From Plectrocnemia conspersa (taxonomy: Eukaryota; Arthropoda; Insecta; Trichoptera; Polycentropodidae), in NCBI GenBank assembly GCA_009617715.1, contig VTFK01000003.1:992001-1056000 (forward strand): DNA of 64,000 bases, written 5' to 3'. Under the pieces are notes generated by a model. That model saw only the letters and a program-made list of their open reading frames with translations, was not told the origin of the DNA and ran no database searches. Position 1 is the first letter of the stretch; each line of letters begins with the position of its first letter. Below are positions 51,420 to 63,779 of the stretch, one piece after another. Both the position numbers and the translations under genes were made by a program.

Positions 51420-52900
51420 TAGGTAAAAATTGACCATTAATACCGTTATTAATATATTTTATTATAATACTATAATACAAATACAAAAATATGTAATGAA
51501 AATTTTAGGTTGATGCAAAAGTTTTTATAAATTATTTAATTAATCAAATAATTTATATTAATGTATATAACTTTCTCCCATAATTCCTGTAACTTTGATG
51601 TAAATATTATAATACTTAAAACTTTTTATTATCTAAAAATACGTGTTGCCCTAAATACATAATATTCAGAAGAAGCAATTTCTGGAGATAATAGTAGGTG
51701 CTTAATATCATCCCAATTCAGTTATCTTAGCTTATTTTGGGTCATAATCGCATATTATCATCCCCAAAACTATCCCCTTTCTGTTTACTAATTGTGATTA
51801 AACCTTTTAATGAACGGTATTTAAAAACATAATTAATATAGGAAAAGCCATATTTCTCTTATAACTACATAATTGCAGCAAAATAATTTATGCATAAAAT
51901 TTTTTTTTGAAATTGAAGCAAAAGAAAAATACATTTTTAATTATTATTTACATTAAAAACTTTATTATGACTATTTAATAAATATGGACACTGCAATTTA
52001 AATTAATGGATTTGAATTAGTAAACAAACAAATATGGTTGTGAATTAGTAAACTAAAAAAATGCTTAAAACTTGACAATGATCTTAAAGTAAAATAATAA
52101 ATAAAATAAAATATAATATAATTAAGTAGATTAGATAATATTGTTGTCAAATTACATAACATATAAAATTTTTTTAATGTTTTGTATTAATCAATAATTA
52201 ATTGTTTATTTATCTAAATCTACAATATTTTTAATAAATTAGACCGTATATATAAAATGCGCTGTAATAAAAAGCAAAAATAGTATAACCTGATTTTCAA
52301 TAAAAATTAGATGTAAACAATAAAAAAAATGTGTAAAAATATTTTCTGAATATGTAAAAAGTAACCCTAACTACTAAGTAAGTAATAATATCATTTAAAT
52401 ATAATAAACTAAATTTTTTTTTAAATATGGAAAAACAATTTTCAAAATTTAAAAATAATGCTATATCGGCAATTTTTATTTTTCGATAAATTTGCTTTTT
52501 TTATAAACAGATTTGTACGAATATTCAAAAATGTTTTTCAACCGCTGCATAAAATGGGTAAGTCCGTGCCACGTGTTTTAAAATATGCATGCTTTCATGA
52601 AAGATTTTAATAAAAGTGAAAAATATTTGAATGGCAGAGAATCATTTACGATATTTTTGTGAAAATCGGCAGATTGCAAAAATGTAAAGAGACTTTTCAC
52701 AGAGCTGCGCCATAAAAGTTCCAGTCAATTAACTAAAAATTTTGTTTTTTCAATCTTATTCCATCTCAAAAATTCTCGAAAAAATCGAGAAGTGAAAATA
52801 AGAATTCTCATTTCTCGAGAAATAAAAACATCAAAAAAACATCATTTTAGCGAAAAATCTCTCTAGTTTATTAAATAATAACTTCTGCTCAATAAGAGCA
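51420..52900. other. AT-rich noncoding stretch
   Basis: Extremely AT-rich. Only 52640-52720 is slightly GC-richer (CAGAGCTGCGCCATAAAAG). Nothing recognised. Confidence 0.5.
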
Positions 52901-52919
52901 ATAGGAGCTACTAACAAAC

Positions 52920-53020
52920 TACAAACAGAGAAGATCGAAGAAGCAGCCGCTTCCCTCTTCACATCAAACTTGGTCCAGCTCGATGCTACATGCATCCATA
53001 TTTCAGAGACCACTGGATCT
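52920..53020 (-). repeat. Dispersed repeat R1, copy 5
   Basis: The longest copy. Minus strand: CCAGTGGTCTCTGAAATATG, GCATCGAGCTGGACCAAG, GTGAAGAGGGAAGCGGCTGC and TTCTTCGATCTTCTCTGTTT. A 66-codon minus frame passes through it. Confidence 0.65.
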
Positions 53021-53439
53021 TTCAGACGCAAAAACGAAAAGAAAACTGTACGTACATAATAATATTATTATACAATCTGTACAAAAATGTGATTCAAATT
53101 TTTGCACAATATTATTTATTACAAAAATAATTTATTTATATTTAAAATATATCCTGACACGAGTCAAAACGTAATAAAATATTAGGGCTATTATATATAT
53201 GTATTATATATATATAAATATGTACATATATAATATAATCAACTTTTTGATATTTTCCGGATAATATATTCTTATGTAATAATAAAGAGTAAAAGTTTTT
53301 TATATAGTTTTTTCAGAACATTTTAGTTCGACTTCCGTATAAAATTCCTTCAGTGAGTTTTACACATTTCTTCTCCATTAAAACCTACGTGAACGTATAC
53401 CTACACACACCTACACATGTCGTAAAATAAATCCGTAAC

Positions 53440-53960
53440 AAGCCCCGCTAAACCCAGAAACTCGGTACACTAGCAAGGCTTCTCAGGGATCAACATGGAC
53501 AGGAAAATGCAACGTTTCCATTATACCGGATTGCAGCATGTACACAGTGTAAAATTTACTGTTGAAATTTATTCGCAAGCACACACGTTTACACAAGCAA
53601 AATATATACACACGCCCCGGTTGCAATTAACGCAAACAACTCGATTAACACATTTACGTCGGCAATTAATTACGCTGTGTTTGATTTCGGCATTAGCAGT
53701 TCATTTCTTTCCCGTTCGCGAACCGCTGCTTGCGCGCCCCTGCCTCGGCGAGAATTTAATTTACCGGTCCACCACAACATATTGAACTTATGCTACGCGC
53801 AGTGCCATAAATTATACGGGAGCAAACTTCGCTACGTGGAAATTGCGAAAAAAATGGAAATTGAATGGGCGAGCGGACGACTCTGAACAATTTTGCATTT
53901 CCACCAATTTCCGACGGTCGAGATCGATATCGAATTCCATTATGAAATTTGAGCTTTTTG
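53440..53960. promoter_or_regulatory. GC-elevated island, candidate regulatory element
   Basis: CTTCTCAGGGATCAACATGG, GTCGGCAATTAATTACGC and CGCGAACCGCTGCTTGCGCG lie in a block with a 96-codon plus frame (53495-53785). That frame is Thr/Gln/Leu-rich without a recognised motif, and it overlaps a second open frame. Homeodomain-type AATTAATTA sites suggest an enhancer. Confidence 0.35.
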
Positions 53961-54396
53961 TGCTTGCTTCACAAAAGGGGTAGTGAATCATTTTTTTCAG
54001 ATGCATCAATAACAAATTACATAGGAATTGTAAAAAATGTTTAGATTCATACCAACTTTTATAACTGACTTTTCTTGCATACATTCACTTACTATATCAA
54101 CACTTTTGAATTTATATGTATATTTAACATCTTGAAACCAATTCCAAAAAATAAATAAAGTCATAATTTTTTTAGTGTTGACAATACATTATATCACAAT
54201 TATTTAATAAATGACGATACTTTATTTCTCATAAACTTTACTCGAACAAAGGACATTAAAGAGTCAGTATTTTTTTAAGAATATTTTTTAAAATGTTGAA
54301 AAACTCTGCTTGGGCAATAACCCAGTTCGAGTAAAAAAATATATTTCAATAATACACCAGCACTGCCTCATTTCCATTTTTCAATATGTGCTTCAG

Positions 54397-54597
54397 TGCT
54401 CTGCGTGTGATAACCTTACGTGGAATGATGGAAAATTGTATCGGCGACACCCGAGTGTGCCGAATGTGTATCGAAATCCTGGAGCTCATTCACAAATGCC
54501 AAGATCCGCGATATCGTCACAAGAAGATATCTTTAGATCACAATCTACACGGTAGGCTGAACCCGAACTTGAGCTCTCGTCGAAGGATAAAAAAGGA
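54397..54597 (+). CDS. Candidate internal exon (67 codons), unidentified
   Basis: A pyrimidine-rich tract (cctcatttccatttttc) ending in cttcag precedes 54397 and a consensus donor, GGA then gtaagaaag, follows 54597. The 201 bases are a multiple of three with the same split phase at both ends, as in cassette exons. The supported frame reads ALRVITLRGMMENCIGDTRV then CRMCIEILELIHKCQ, with about half of third positions G/C, well above background. A second frame (with CSACDNLTWNDGKLYRRHP) is also open up to an alternative donor near 54551 but has lower GC3. No family recognised. Because nearby islands also show overlapping chance frames, this may be noncoding conserved DNA instead. Confidence 0.38.
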
Positions 54598-54879
54598 GTA
54601 AGAAAGAAAAGGAGAGAAAAATGGATTTCTTTTGAAGTGTCGCTTTTCTTTGTCGCTGAGTTTTCTTGCGAAGCTTTTTTTTACATCGACACAATTATAA
54701 CTATACACGTGTATCGTATTAATTTTTCACCTTTCAAACAAACATCTGTCGGTAACTTTATCCCCATTGTCATTGAAATGTCGCAGCTTTTATGCATGTC
54801 AAACATAGTTGCTTTTTGCAGCTAATCGTTTGTTTTCTCATTGGTCCATTGCCAAGACAAAAAAAATTTAATTTAATTA

Positions 54880-55231
54880 AATATATTTTATTAAATACTC
54901 TTTGTTCAAATAACATTATTTTTTATATATTTTACAAAATAATTTTTATAAAAATTTTAAATCATCTGCATACAAAAGAAAACTTAAATTTATAACTGCC
55001 ATATTTATGTGATTAATAAATAACATGAAGAGCAGGGGCTCAAGCTGAACCCTCGAGGAACACTCGAAGGGGTGAAATTTTTTTTAACAATCGACTGCTA
55101 TGAGTTACAAACTGTCGACCGCTCAAATAGCTTGCGAATAACCGAGTTAAATCATCCGTGTAACTGATTTTTTTAAATAACCTATGACAAATCTTGCTAA
55201 TGGCTTTTTTTAAATCTATTTTTATTCCCAA
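54880..55231 (-). pseudogene. Jockey/CR1-type LINE reverse transcriptase fragment
   Basis: Minus strand from 55231: IDLKKAISKICHRLFKKI (the AFD-x-VNH motif region, decayed), then FASYLSGRQFV (finger/palm SYLSGR motif). A +1 shift near 55050 leads to LEPLLFMLFINHI (LGPLLF motif). The catalytic box follows as LYADD (codons at 54961-54975). About 115 residues of the RT palm remain; the endonuclease and 3' tail are absent. A stop soon after the box and the frameshift show that it is dead. Confidence 0.8.
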
Positions 55232-55559
55232 TCAAGCGATTTTGTCACTTTTTTGTGAAAGATAAATAGTTAAAATATGTATTATTATTACTATATTCAA
55301 TAAAATCTGTTTAATTTAAATCATATAAAATAATAATTAGATAAAGAGAGACATAATTTCAGTTCAATAAAATGTCGAGGTTTTCGAACTTTTATATATA
55401 GACTGACTATTGCTTCATTGTTTACTATCTACTGAGCTAAAAGTATTTACACTTTCGCCCTATCGTATTTTCACCAAAAACACGCAATAAATTTAGATTT
55501 AAGTATAAAAACAAAACACGGAAATAGCTAACGGCCACAGAAATATACATTCAAATAAA

Positions 55560-56060
55560 TTTACACCATTCTATAAGCGTTTAGATCCAGAACTGCACCA
55601 CGCCCACGTGACTTAGACCAAAAATAAGAGCGGTTGTAAACAACATGTCGATGACCCAAAAAGCAAAATTTCACCCCAACCCATGAAAAACGCGATAACT
55701 TGAGGCTAAATGGGAAGCCGACACGAAAGCCTATATGGCTCGAATCCGACATTGAAAGTTCGCACTGGGTGAAGGACAATTTTATCTCGGGAATATTTGG
55801 AAAATGGCCAAGCGGAATTTATCGGACGCTGCAGGTCACCTGCGTCGTATAATAAATGAAGAAAATATAAGGGAGCAATAAATAAAGAACGGTGTATATT
55901 CCGGACGGCCGAAAAAATATCTGCTCGGTCACAATCGAGAGAATAGGATTACTTTGAGATAAACTTTTGTTGCTCCCACTGCGGGATATCGATTGCGACA
56001 CAACCGAGAATTCCATTAAAGAACCGTTCGGACGATTTAGATTCAATAAAATATAGGATT
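55560..56060. promoter_or_regulatory. GC-elevated island, candidate regulatory element
   Basis: Contains CACCACGCCCACGTGAC (KLF-type site and E-box CACGTG at 55605-55610), TTGTAAACAACATG (forkhead-type), CCTATATGGC (CArG-like) and GCAGGTCACCTGCG (palindromic E-box, near 55830). Two minus-strand frames of 72 and 75 codons overlap without bias. Confidence 0.4.
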
Positions 56061-56099
56061 AGGCGCGATTTAGTAAATTCCGGACGTTTGTAAGATTTT

Positions 56100-57330
56100 T
56101 ATAGAGTAGTAGACTTACGTACTGAAATACTTATACGTAAAGGGTGATCAACGATTATTTCTTATTTATATATGTTTAAAGTTCGTTGCTATACAATTGC
56201 ATATAATAAAATACCTCTTGCTAAAATTATTTTTATAAATAAAAGTAAGGAGCAAAGCCATCAGATAAACTTGGGAAGCAAAAATGTAGGGTATCCCGTG
56301 AGATAGTTTTTTTTAACTTGTAAATGTATGCTTTAAACATTAAATAAAAAATAATTTAGCCGAATCGTAGCTACGCCTAATAGACCGAGACCACCCTAAA
56401 AATACTAAGTAAACCGTCCTATTTGGTCCAGCAAAAACAATAACTCGATATTCGATTCAACTTGATCACGCAATATTACGACGAAAAAATAAGTACATTT
56501 CAAGCTGTTATATTATATATGCTTCAAACATATTTATAAAAAGGTAGAGTCAGCTACAAAATATTTTAAATATGTTGTATTGCATTGAGCTAGCACATGT
56601 TACGCTACAACAAAATATTTATAATAAATGCACGTGCATGCTATCGTCGTCGTCGTCGTCGTCGATCATAGTTAGACAATTAAATTGATAATTAATAATA
56701 ATAAACATTGCAGCTGCAAATAGTAGGAATATTGAAATAATAAAATTTAAAAAAATAAAAACAGTAATAAAAATAGATTATAAGCTTAATAAAGCTTAAG
56801 AGCTTAAGTATTTAAAAACACATTCTATTTATTCAAATTTTTTTAGTATTGTGCTTAATAATTGTTTTTACTATTTAGAAACGCGTGGTTTAAATTTTAA
56901 ATTCAATTTATTGTTAAAGTAGATTTATGGAAAAACATAAACTGAGAAGAGAGAAAAAAATGTTTGATATATTTGCAAAATGGACACAGAAAGTCCGTTT
57001 TGAATACTTACATATATGTAAATATAACATATGCTGACCTATTTTTACTACTGGGGTGTAAATCATAGAGAGGTAGGATGTTTACAAAGCATTGTTTGTT
57101 ACTTTCAAGCATTAAATATGGCTAACTATTTTGCCTAAAAAAATTGTTTCGACAATTGAAAAACTTTAACAACCTCAATATTTTTATACTGTTTTACTTA
57201 ATTGCAATATGTGCTTCAAAATATTACTATACCTCTTAAAAGTATAATATTTATATAGTTTGATATATATTTTAAAAATATGATAAAATTATTCAGCTTT
57301 ACTACAAATTTAGTAAATTGGGAAGCGGCT
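56100..57330. other. AT-rich noncoding stretch with a TCG microsatellite
   Basis: Seven tandem TCG units at 56644-56664. Otherwise AT-rich with nothing recognisable. A short GGGAAGCGGCTGCTT at 57320 is a remnant of repeat R1 next to the mariner. Confidence 0.6.
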
Positions 57331-57335
57331 GCTTT

Positions 57336-58550
57336 ATATGAAGGACCGAAAAGTAATCAATTTTTTTTAAATCTTTTTATTTCAATACGCGGTCTAGTAA
57401 TCACATAAGTTTTTATCATTATATTAAAGTAAAAACCGTAAATTTATGGTTTCTTTGAAGAAAAAAATTTGCTCTTATGTAGATGGATGTCGAGGCCAAC
57501 AATTGATGAGATGCATTTGTGCCATTATATGCAGTTTTTGTTCGATCAATGGAAGGAGGCTAACGAAGCAACACAAGTTATCAAAAATACTTATGGTGAT
57601 GTTTTAAAGATTAACAAGTGTCATCAGTATTTAAAGAAAAATATAAATGGAAATAATGACCTTGAAAATTAGACGATGATGTCCTGAAATTAATGGTGGA
57701 GTCAGATTCTCGTCAGACCATAAAAGAGTTATCGACAAAGAATGACTGTTGATGGTCTACAGTCCAGGATCATTTATGCCGTTTCAGAAAGGACCATAAA
57801 CAAGGAATTTGGGTCTCGCGTGAATTATCGACAACATTGCTCGACCAGCGCCATACGATCTGTGCATTCCTTATCCCGTTTTGAAGTTGACCTATTTTTA
57901 CTACCTACGTATTTGTAACTGGAGATGAGAAGTGGATGCTATACAATAATCCTGGACGAAAAAACAATGGCTTTCTTTCGAGCAAGTACCTGTTCCAACC
58001 TCTCGACCACCCCTAACAATAAAGAAGGTCTTTCTTTGTGTATGATGGGATTTCTCTGAAGTGCTAACCTGAAGAAACCGTTACAGCGATTGTGTATTGT
58101 AAACAACTCGAACGATTGAAACATGACATTTAAAAGAAACAATCTGCTTTGAGCAATATTAAGTCAAGAATTTTGCATCATGACAACGCGAGGACTCATG
58201 TTGAAAAATTGACTCAAGAAAAAATAAAGCAGATTAAGTTGGAAGTTTTACCCCATCCCCCACATTCACCAGATTTTGCACTGTCTGATAACCATCTACT
58301 TATGGCAAATAGAACATTCGTTACAAAAAAAATATTTTAAACGTTAGCAAAATAAAAAAAAAATAGAATTTTTTTTTATTAAAAAAACAAAAGAATTCTG
58401 CAAAAATGGAATTGAAAATTTGCCTACACGCTGTTAAAATGTCATTGATAATGAAAAAATTTTTTTTTAATTAATATTATTTGATATGATCTTGTAAGTA
58501 AATGTTTTCTGCAAGCAAACAAAAATTTTGATTACTTTTCGGTTCACCTA
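57336..58550 (+). mobile_element. mariner-family transposon
   Basis: Terminal inverted repeats of about 25 bases: left ACCGAAAAGTAATCAATTTT at 57345, right the complement of ACCGAAAAGTAATCAAAATT, ending near 58546. TA dinucleotides flank both ends. Length of about 1.2 kb is standard for mariner. The internal transposase is frame-broken, so the copy is non-autonomous. Confidence 0.85.
57469..58340 (+). pseudogene. mariner transposase, frame-broken
   Basis: The N-terminal helix-turn-helix region is open from 57469 (MQFLFDQWKEANEATQVI..YGD) and stops at 57672. The central part carries VTGDEKWMLYNN with the first catalytic Asp (codon 57924). The C-terminal part has LHHDNARTHVEKL with the second Asp (58182) and HPPHSPDFALSDNHLL with the third (58287). 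Second and third Asp are 34 residues apart, the D34D spacing of mariner. Several internal stops and frame changes between 57660 and 58140 prevent a full product. Confidence 0.85.
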
Positions 58551-58559
58551 TAGTATTAG

Positions 58560-59490
58560 TCGGTACTTGCTGTTGGTGCAAGTTTATCTAAATGATTGTC
58601 CCTTTCAATTTAAAAGGGATGTAGTATAAAAGTCAAGTTCTGCCTTGGTAAGAAAATGAGTAAAGCAAGTATATAAAATCATAGAAAAGCCATGAAAAAA
58701 ATTGAAACAGGACCACACGTATACGTCTAGGGTAGAAAATGATAAACAAATGTTTAAAAACATTTTTTCAACCAGACCTTATGTGATATCTGCGGGGTCT
58801 AATTTACATATAGGCTGAAACCTAGGGCTTCAAAACCCAGAAGGCCCTAGTTGAGCTCTACAACCACAAGAATTTGAATTTTTCAGAACTAGTACCAAAT
58901 TCGATTTATTTTTAGGTGCTTACATCAACCAGCATAAAAATTCAGGTAAGGAATTCAGGACGTTCATATTTGTCAAAATATATATGTGAATAATATTCAA
59001 CTCAAAAAAAGTTAAGGACGTGATTTCGGCTGAGGTGATAGAGTCTGGATAATTTAGCTTTTTAATATTTTCCATACTGATTAGTCATTTATCAGATATG
59101 CAGCACCTGAAGACGGTTTACTAAATCAAAGATTTTTAATTTTCATTTAAGTAAAAGATCAATTAAGGAAAGCATGATTTAGTTTTCTATTCTACTACCA
59201 AACTCGACATTGCCTTGAGAGAATGCAGAGGACAATTAAGTACTATGCTATGCAGTATCTTCTATCGAAATCATCAAAAAAATTAAATATGTAAGATGCA
59301 TTTCACACGCTAGTTCATCTATAAATTTGATATGTCAATTAGCTGTTGATACAGCTTTGACGTCGACAATGATTTTTCATCATCCACAAAGAGATACGCA
59401 GATAAAAAAAATACGTCTGAAACCACAGTCAAAAGTGTCTATATTTTTGACAGATATTATGTATAAGGTACGTGTAAAAAACACATTAGT
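58560..59490. other. Noncoding stretch with a hairpin
   Basis: CTAGGGCTT (58822) pairs with AAGGCCCTAG (58841-58850) with one bulge. Composition is less AT-rich than average but no frame or family was recognised. Confidence 0.4.
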
Positions 59491-59496
59491 TAAATA

Positions 59497-59800
59497 AAGG
59501 ATGCAATGGACTTTTTATTTTTAATTTATTATTTGCGTGAAAATATTTTTTTAATCCAATATGTAAGCGATGCAATTGGCGAACCAATTTCTGCATCTCT
59601 GATCCGCCAGAGTCGATTCAATTTGAGAGTTTAAAAGGTTTGACACATTGTCACATAAAATGATTTAAAACGAGAGCTACAAAATATTCACAAACGCTTT
59701 GATAAATTGTAAAACTTGGCAATAAGCTATTATAAGCTTTTTCGCTACAAAGTCACAACCCTTCAGCCTTAAAATAAGAAAACACCAGAAGAATAAATAT
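59497..59800 (+). repeat. Dispersed repeat R3, copy 2
   Basis: Counterpart of 11340-11860: AAGGATGCAATGG, TTTGCGTGAAAATATTT, GCGATGCAATTGG, CGCCAGAGTCGATTC, TTGACACATTGTCAC, and CACAACCCTTCAGCCTTAAA near 59755, in the same order. Confidence 0.5.
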
Positions 59801-60019
59801 TAGTGCAACGTGTTTTTCCCATAATTTAATTTTTAATAATATATTTATTTTTTAGGTATACCATACTTTACGTTTGCACTGTAAATAATATTGCAAAAGT
59901 CCTCCCTTGCATCCGGAATTAATCCCGTTATTGGCAATAAATCGTGTTCTTTCTCCGACCTGATGACGGAACTGAGAATATAAAGAGAGAATATAACAAT
60001 ACATTTAGAGAAAACGTAA

Positions 60020-60270
60020 GAGAGGAGAGAAAAAATATCCGATTTTATTGTACGCAGCGAATCTAAAGAAACACTCTCAACGGCTTTGGGCGCGCGTCAT
60101 CACCGGTTGACAAATCGGTTCGTGTAGTTATTTATGGCTTTTGTACGTGTTTATCAGTCGCGCCTCTGTGTAGTCTACGGTTGTAGCGGTCGTAGCTTCA
60201 CATCACTACGTGGCGTGTACGTGTCCATTCATGCCCGCGGATGATGCATGGCTTTCGTGGTCAGGGTACT
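60020..60270. promoter_or_regulatory. GC-elevated island, candidate regulatory element
   Basis: Contains GGGCGCGCGTCATCACCGG, GTGTAGTCTACGGTTGTAGC and CATGCCCGCGGATGATGCAT. No frame of note. Its left flank has the R3 repeat. Confidence 0.3.
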
Positions 60271-60518
60271 ACAGATTTACTATATGTGATACGTGTTTGC
60301 TGCTCTATTAGCTTAATTGATGAGACTACATATATACAATTTCTATTAGCATTAAATAGCGCGATTAATAAATTAAAATAAGTATTATCCAATTATATAA
60401 TATCTAAGAAAAAGATTTATAAAAATAACTTTGTTTGGAGACGATTTATTTGACCATCAATTATGCAATATTCTAGCAAAACTGGCATGAAAAATGCAAA
60501 GGTACCACTAATTTTTTG

Positions 60519-60644
60519 ATGGACCACGACGAAAGTGCAACGGCCGGCGGGACCTCGTCCACCGATCGTTCAGATTATTTTAAACAACCATATCAACATC
60601 CGTCTGCCCAAACATCAATATATTATAACGAATTATTGACTTAA
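60519..60644 (+). CDS. Short ORF (41 codons), possible start exon, unidentified
   Basis: ATG at 60519 opens a frame reading MDHDESATAGGTSSTDRSDY, then a Tyr/Gln-rich tail to TAA at 60642. The first 18 codons are GC-rich and acidic/Ser-rich, unlike the flanks. The sequence turns abruptly AT-rich after the 18th codon, but no standard GT donor lies at that point. Could be a start exon with a noncanonical boundary, a micropeptide, or chance. No family recognised. Confidence 0.2.
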   Translation: MDHDESATAGGTSSTDRSDYFKQPYQHPSAQTSIYYNELLT

Positions 60645-60649
60645 ATAAT

Positions 60650-62360
60650 AAATAAATACATAATCAATATATTTACCAAACCGATGATATTTTAAATCAC
60701 TATTTTCACGTACCTTTAACAAATAAAAAAAATGTTTTACTTAAGAAATTCTAAACAAAAATCATAATAAATATACATATCTAATAGATCTAGCCGTACA
60801 CATTTTATTTCTTTAGGTTACCATTATTGCTTATTAAGTTATTTATATAAACATAAAACTAAGTAAGTGCTACCTGTCATCATTCATTCTGCAAAATACA
60901 ATATATATCATAATTATTAAATCTTTAAAATATTTTAGTATACTTTCATATTATCTGCCATAAATGTTCTAAGTTGTATGTAATATTATGCAATAACAAT
61001 AAAAAGTAGCGCCTGAGAAAATTTAAAAACTTTATAATAAAATAGTTTATTAGTTATTAAATATGATATAAAATATTTTTTACCCTATTACTTTTTTCTT
61101 GAATTTTATTTTATCAAAATTTATTTCACAAACTTGGTTTAAAAAAGATTTAAAGAAGCAAATACAAAAACAAAATCTTGAATATTGGTTGAAAAAAAAA
61201 CATTAAAATATTATTAAAAATATATAGTAAATGTATGTATTGTTTTAAACAAGTATGTTTTCAATTTATATATACATAAAATTAATTGTAGAAAAATAAA
61301 TACGTGTCTACTTTAATTTATAATTTAGGTACATTTGTAATTATTTTTTTTAATTTAGTTACTAATCATACCCTAATGTAATCAATCCCTATTTTTCGTT
61401 ATAATATAATACATATATAGCCATTTATAAAATTTTATACATCTGTAACTATTTGTTTATATATTTAGGTTTATATTCAACATAAAAAAATCTTGAAAAC
61501 GTTATATTAGACTTAATTAAATAATACATAAATTAAAAATGTATGTACTAAGTACTAAAAAATTATAAATTTAAAAACAATCAATCTTAACCCATATTAC
61601 AAATAAAAATGTTTTTAAATATAACTAATTAGGTACATGTGTATCTAATTATATATCAAATTTATGTATAATACATATTTATTACCATAATGATTGTCTA
61701 CATAAAAAATAAGGTTGTGTTAGGTTAGGTTAGGCTATGCTTAAATTTATCAATTTAGCCAAACATTTGTATTAAAACATTTTTTCATATTAAATTAACA
61801 TATATATAAATACAACAAAATTATACACTAATACAATTATAGATGTGTGCTTAACATCAAAGCCACTAACATTTTTATGTGGATATTTTTTTCTGAGAAT
61901 AAATATGTACCTTTGTATGTTCACCTTGATTTAATTAAGGGTGCTCAGCAGTAATTTTAACCAAAAGTAAAAAAATATATAAGAAAAAATGTCCAACTCA
62001 AACAAAAACAAAATGACGTTACAACATAGTAACATAGCAACAACATAGCAACAACTTGAGAAAAATATTATTAAATCAATAGTTAAACAACGGCTTAGAA
62101 AAATATTTAAAAATAAAACAAAAAGCAATTTTCACACAATGTAGATAAGAAAACTAGTTTATATTGAAATAAGGGCTAGAAGAAAATGGCATTAAACCAG
62201 AGACCATAAGAATAAGCATATTATATACAATAAAGTACAAAATTAAATTATAAAAAAGTCAATATATATTTATCTAAGTAATTTAATATTAAATAAAAAA
62301 AATCAAGCATACTTTAGCATAATTATAATCAAAACAAATAATTATAGTTATGCTAGAGAT
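60650..62360. other. AT-rich noncoding stretch
   Basis: Contains three TTAGG units (61716-61733, GTTAGGTTAGGTTAGG). 61980-62130 has repeated AACATAGCAACA-type units. Nothing else recognised. Confidence 0.5.
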
Positions 62361-62369
62361 AACAAATAA

Positions 62370-63600
62370 AAAGCAAACGCGTTTTTCAACCTTGCAGAAA
62401 ATGTTTTCATACTAAATAAAATTAAATTACTAGACAACGACACAAAAAGCAAAATATAAAACCAAGAAAACGAATAAATCAAATATAAAAATAAAAGAAG
62501 TTATAATGATTTTTTAATTAGAAAAACAATTCAACAAATTAAAAATTGTACAGATCTGTATCTAAGTATTTAAGATACTTATAATAAAAAAATAAAACCG
62601 TTAGTAGAGAAAAAAGCGATTTCTAACCATCACTTCTGATTCTAATATTCACATTTTACAATTGATCAGGCGCATCATATTAATACTTTAATAAAAAAAT
62701 CATTAAGAGTAAAATATATTTGTTCGGCTATTTTTTAGATGTTGCTCAAGCTTTTGATAAACCAAGGCACAAAGGTATAATTAAGAAACTAAGCATTAAA
62801 ATACTTAAGTCATACATTTTGAGAGAAAAAATAAAATATCTCGAATTAAATAAAATAAGAGCTGGAGTCCTACATTGAAATGATCTAGAGCCGATACTGC
62901 TATACACATTTTTGCTTTTCTAGAAATATAAAATGTTACAATTGCAACATTTGCACATGATACAGAAATCCTAACAGTGAGTAAAAAAAACACTGATAGA
63001 ATCAAGCAGTAGGAAAAAAATAAAAAATTAAATCAAGGGAACTATAGTCCATTCAAATCAGCTTCACTAATAAAAATTGAACTAATTAATTACAACTTTT
63101 TAAAAGTGGCAAAACTAATACACACTCATACAATAATACAGACAAATATCTTAGTTCGATGTTTGACATTAACTGCCGTGGAAGGAATATACAAAAAATA
63201 AAAATAATAACTTAAAATAAAATATAGAAAACTGTATGAGTTTATGGGAAGAAACTTTAAAATATCAATATATTTACAACAAAATCAATAAAAATAATCA
63301 AATGCTAAAACCAGTTTGGATTATGGCATTTTACTATAAGTATGTGAACACTTCAAGTAGCACATTACGTAGCCATATTGGAATGATTAAAAGATTCCAA
63401 AATAAAGTGCTACGAAACATTGTAAGTGCTCTGTAGTATATTTGCAATGGAGACAAGCGTCGTAGACTAGTCACCAATGTTATGATTTTTTTCTGTTAAA
63501 AACAAATTAAAGCTCCAACAGCACCGCAATATCAAGGCAGCCAATCTTTAATGTGTATCATTTGAAAAGACGATGTAAGAACTAATTTAGTGTAACTGAT
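62370..63600 (+). pseudogene. Jockey-type LINE, reverse transcriptase remnant
   Basis: Order of recognised pieces: AENVFILNKIKLLDNDT-like spacer (from 62376), FTIDQAHHINTLI (near 62655), YICSAIFLDVAQAFDKPRH (near 62716, catalytic Asp of LDVAQAFD), a LEPILLY segment, and ATFAHDTEIL at 62947-62970, where the usual FADD box has become FAHD. The C-terminal part is open at 63236-63436: QMLKPVWIMAFYY and IGMIKRFQNKVLRNIV match the post-RT region of insect jockey elements. Many stops and shifts lie between the pieces. The 3' end is uncertain; no poly-A tail was identified. Confidence 0.75.
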
Positions 63601-63779
63601 TATGAAAATTAAAATATAATACATTGCCTTTAAAAATAAAATAGACGCACAAAATTGATACGAGCTAATTAAATTATAATAGAAAATTAAGTCCAAGAAC
63701 TTTCGTTTAGTCAATAATGACTGATGCCACTCAATTTTTCTAGGGATTTTTTAAATAACACATTTGTAAAATGTACACA

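Noticed and set aside
53495..53785. 96-codon plus-strand frame
   Set aside because: It overlaps another open frame, has no motif, and lies in an island with homeodomain-type sites; treated as regulatory DNA.
61716..61733. TTAGG repeats, as in insect telomeres
   Set aside because: Only three units. Short CCTAA/TTAGG runs also occur at 1120, 30052 and 38190; too short to call an interstitial telomere.
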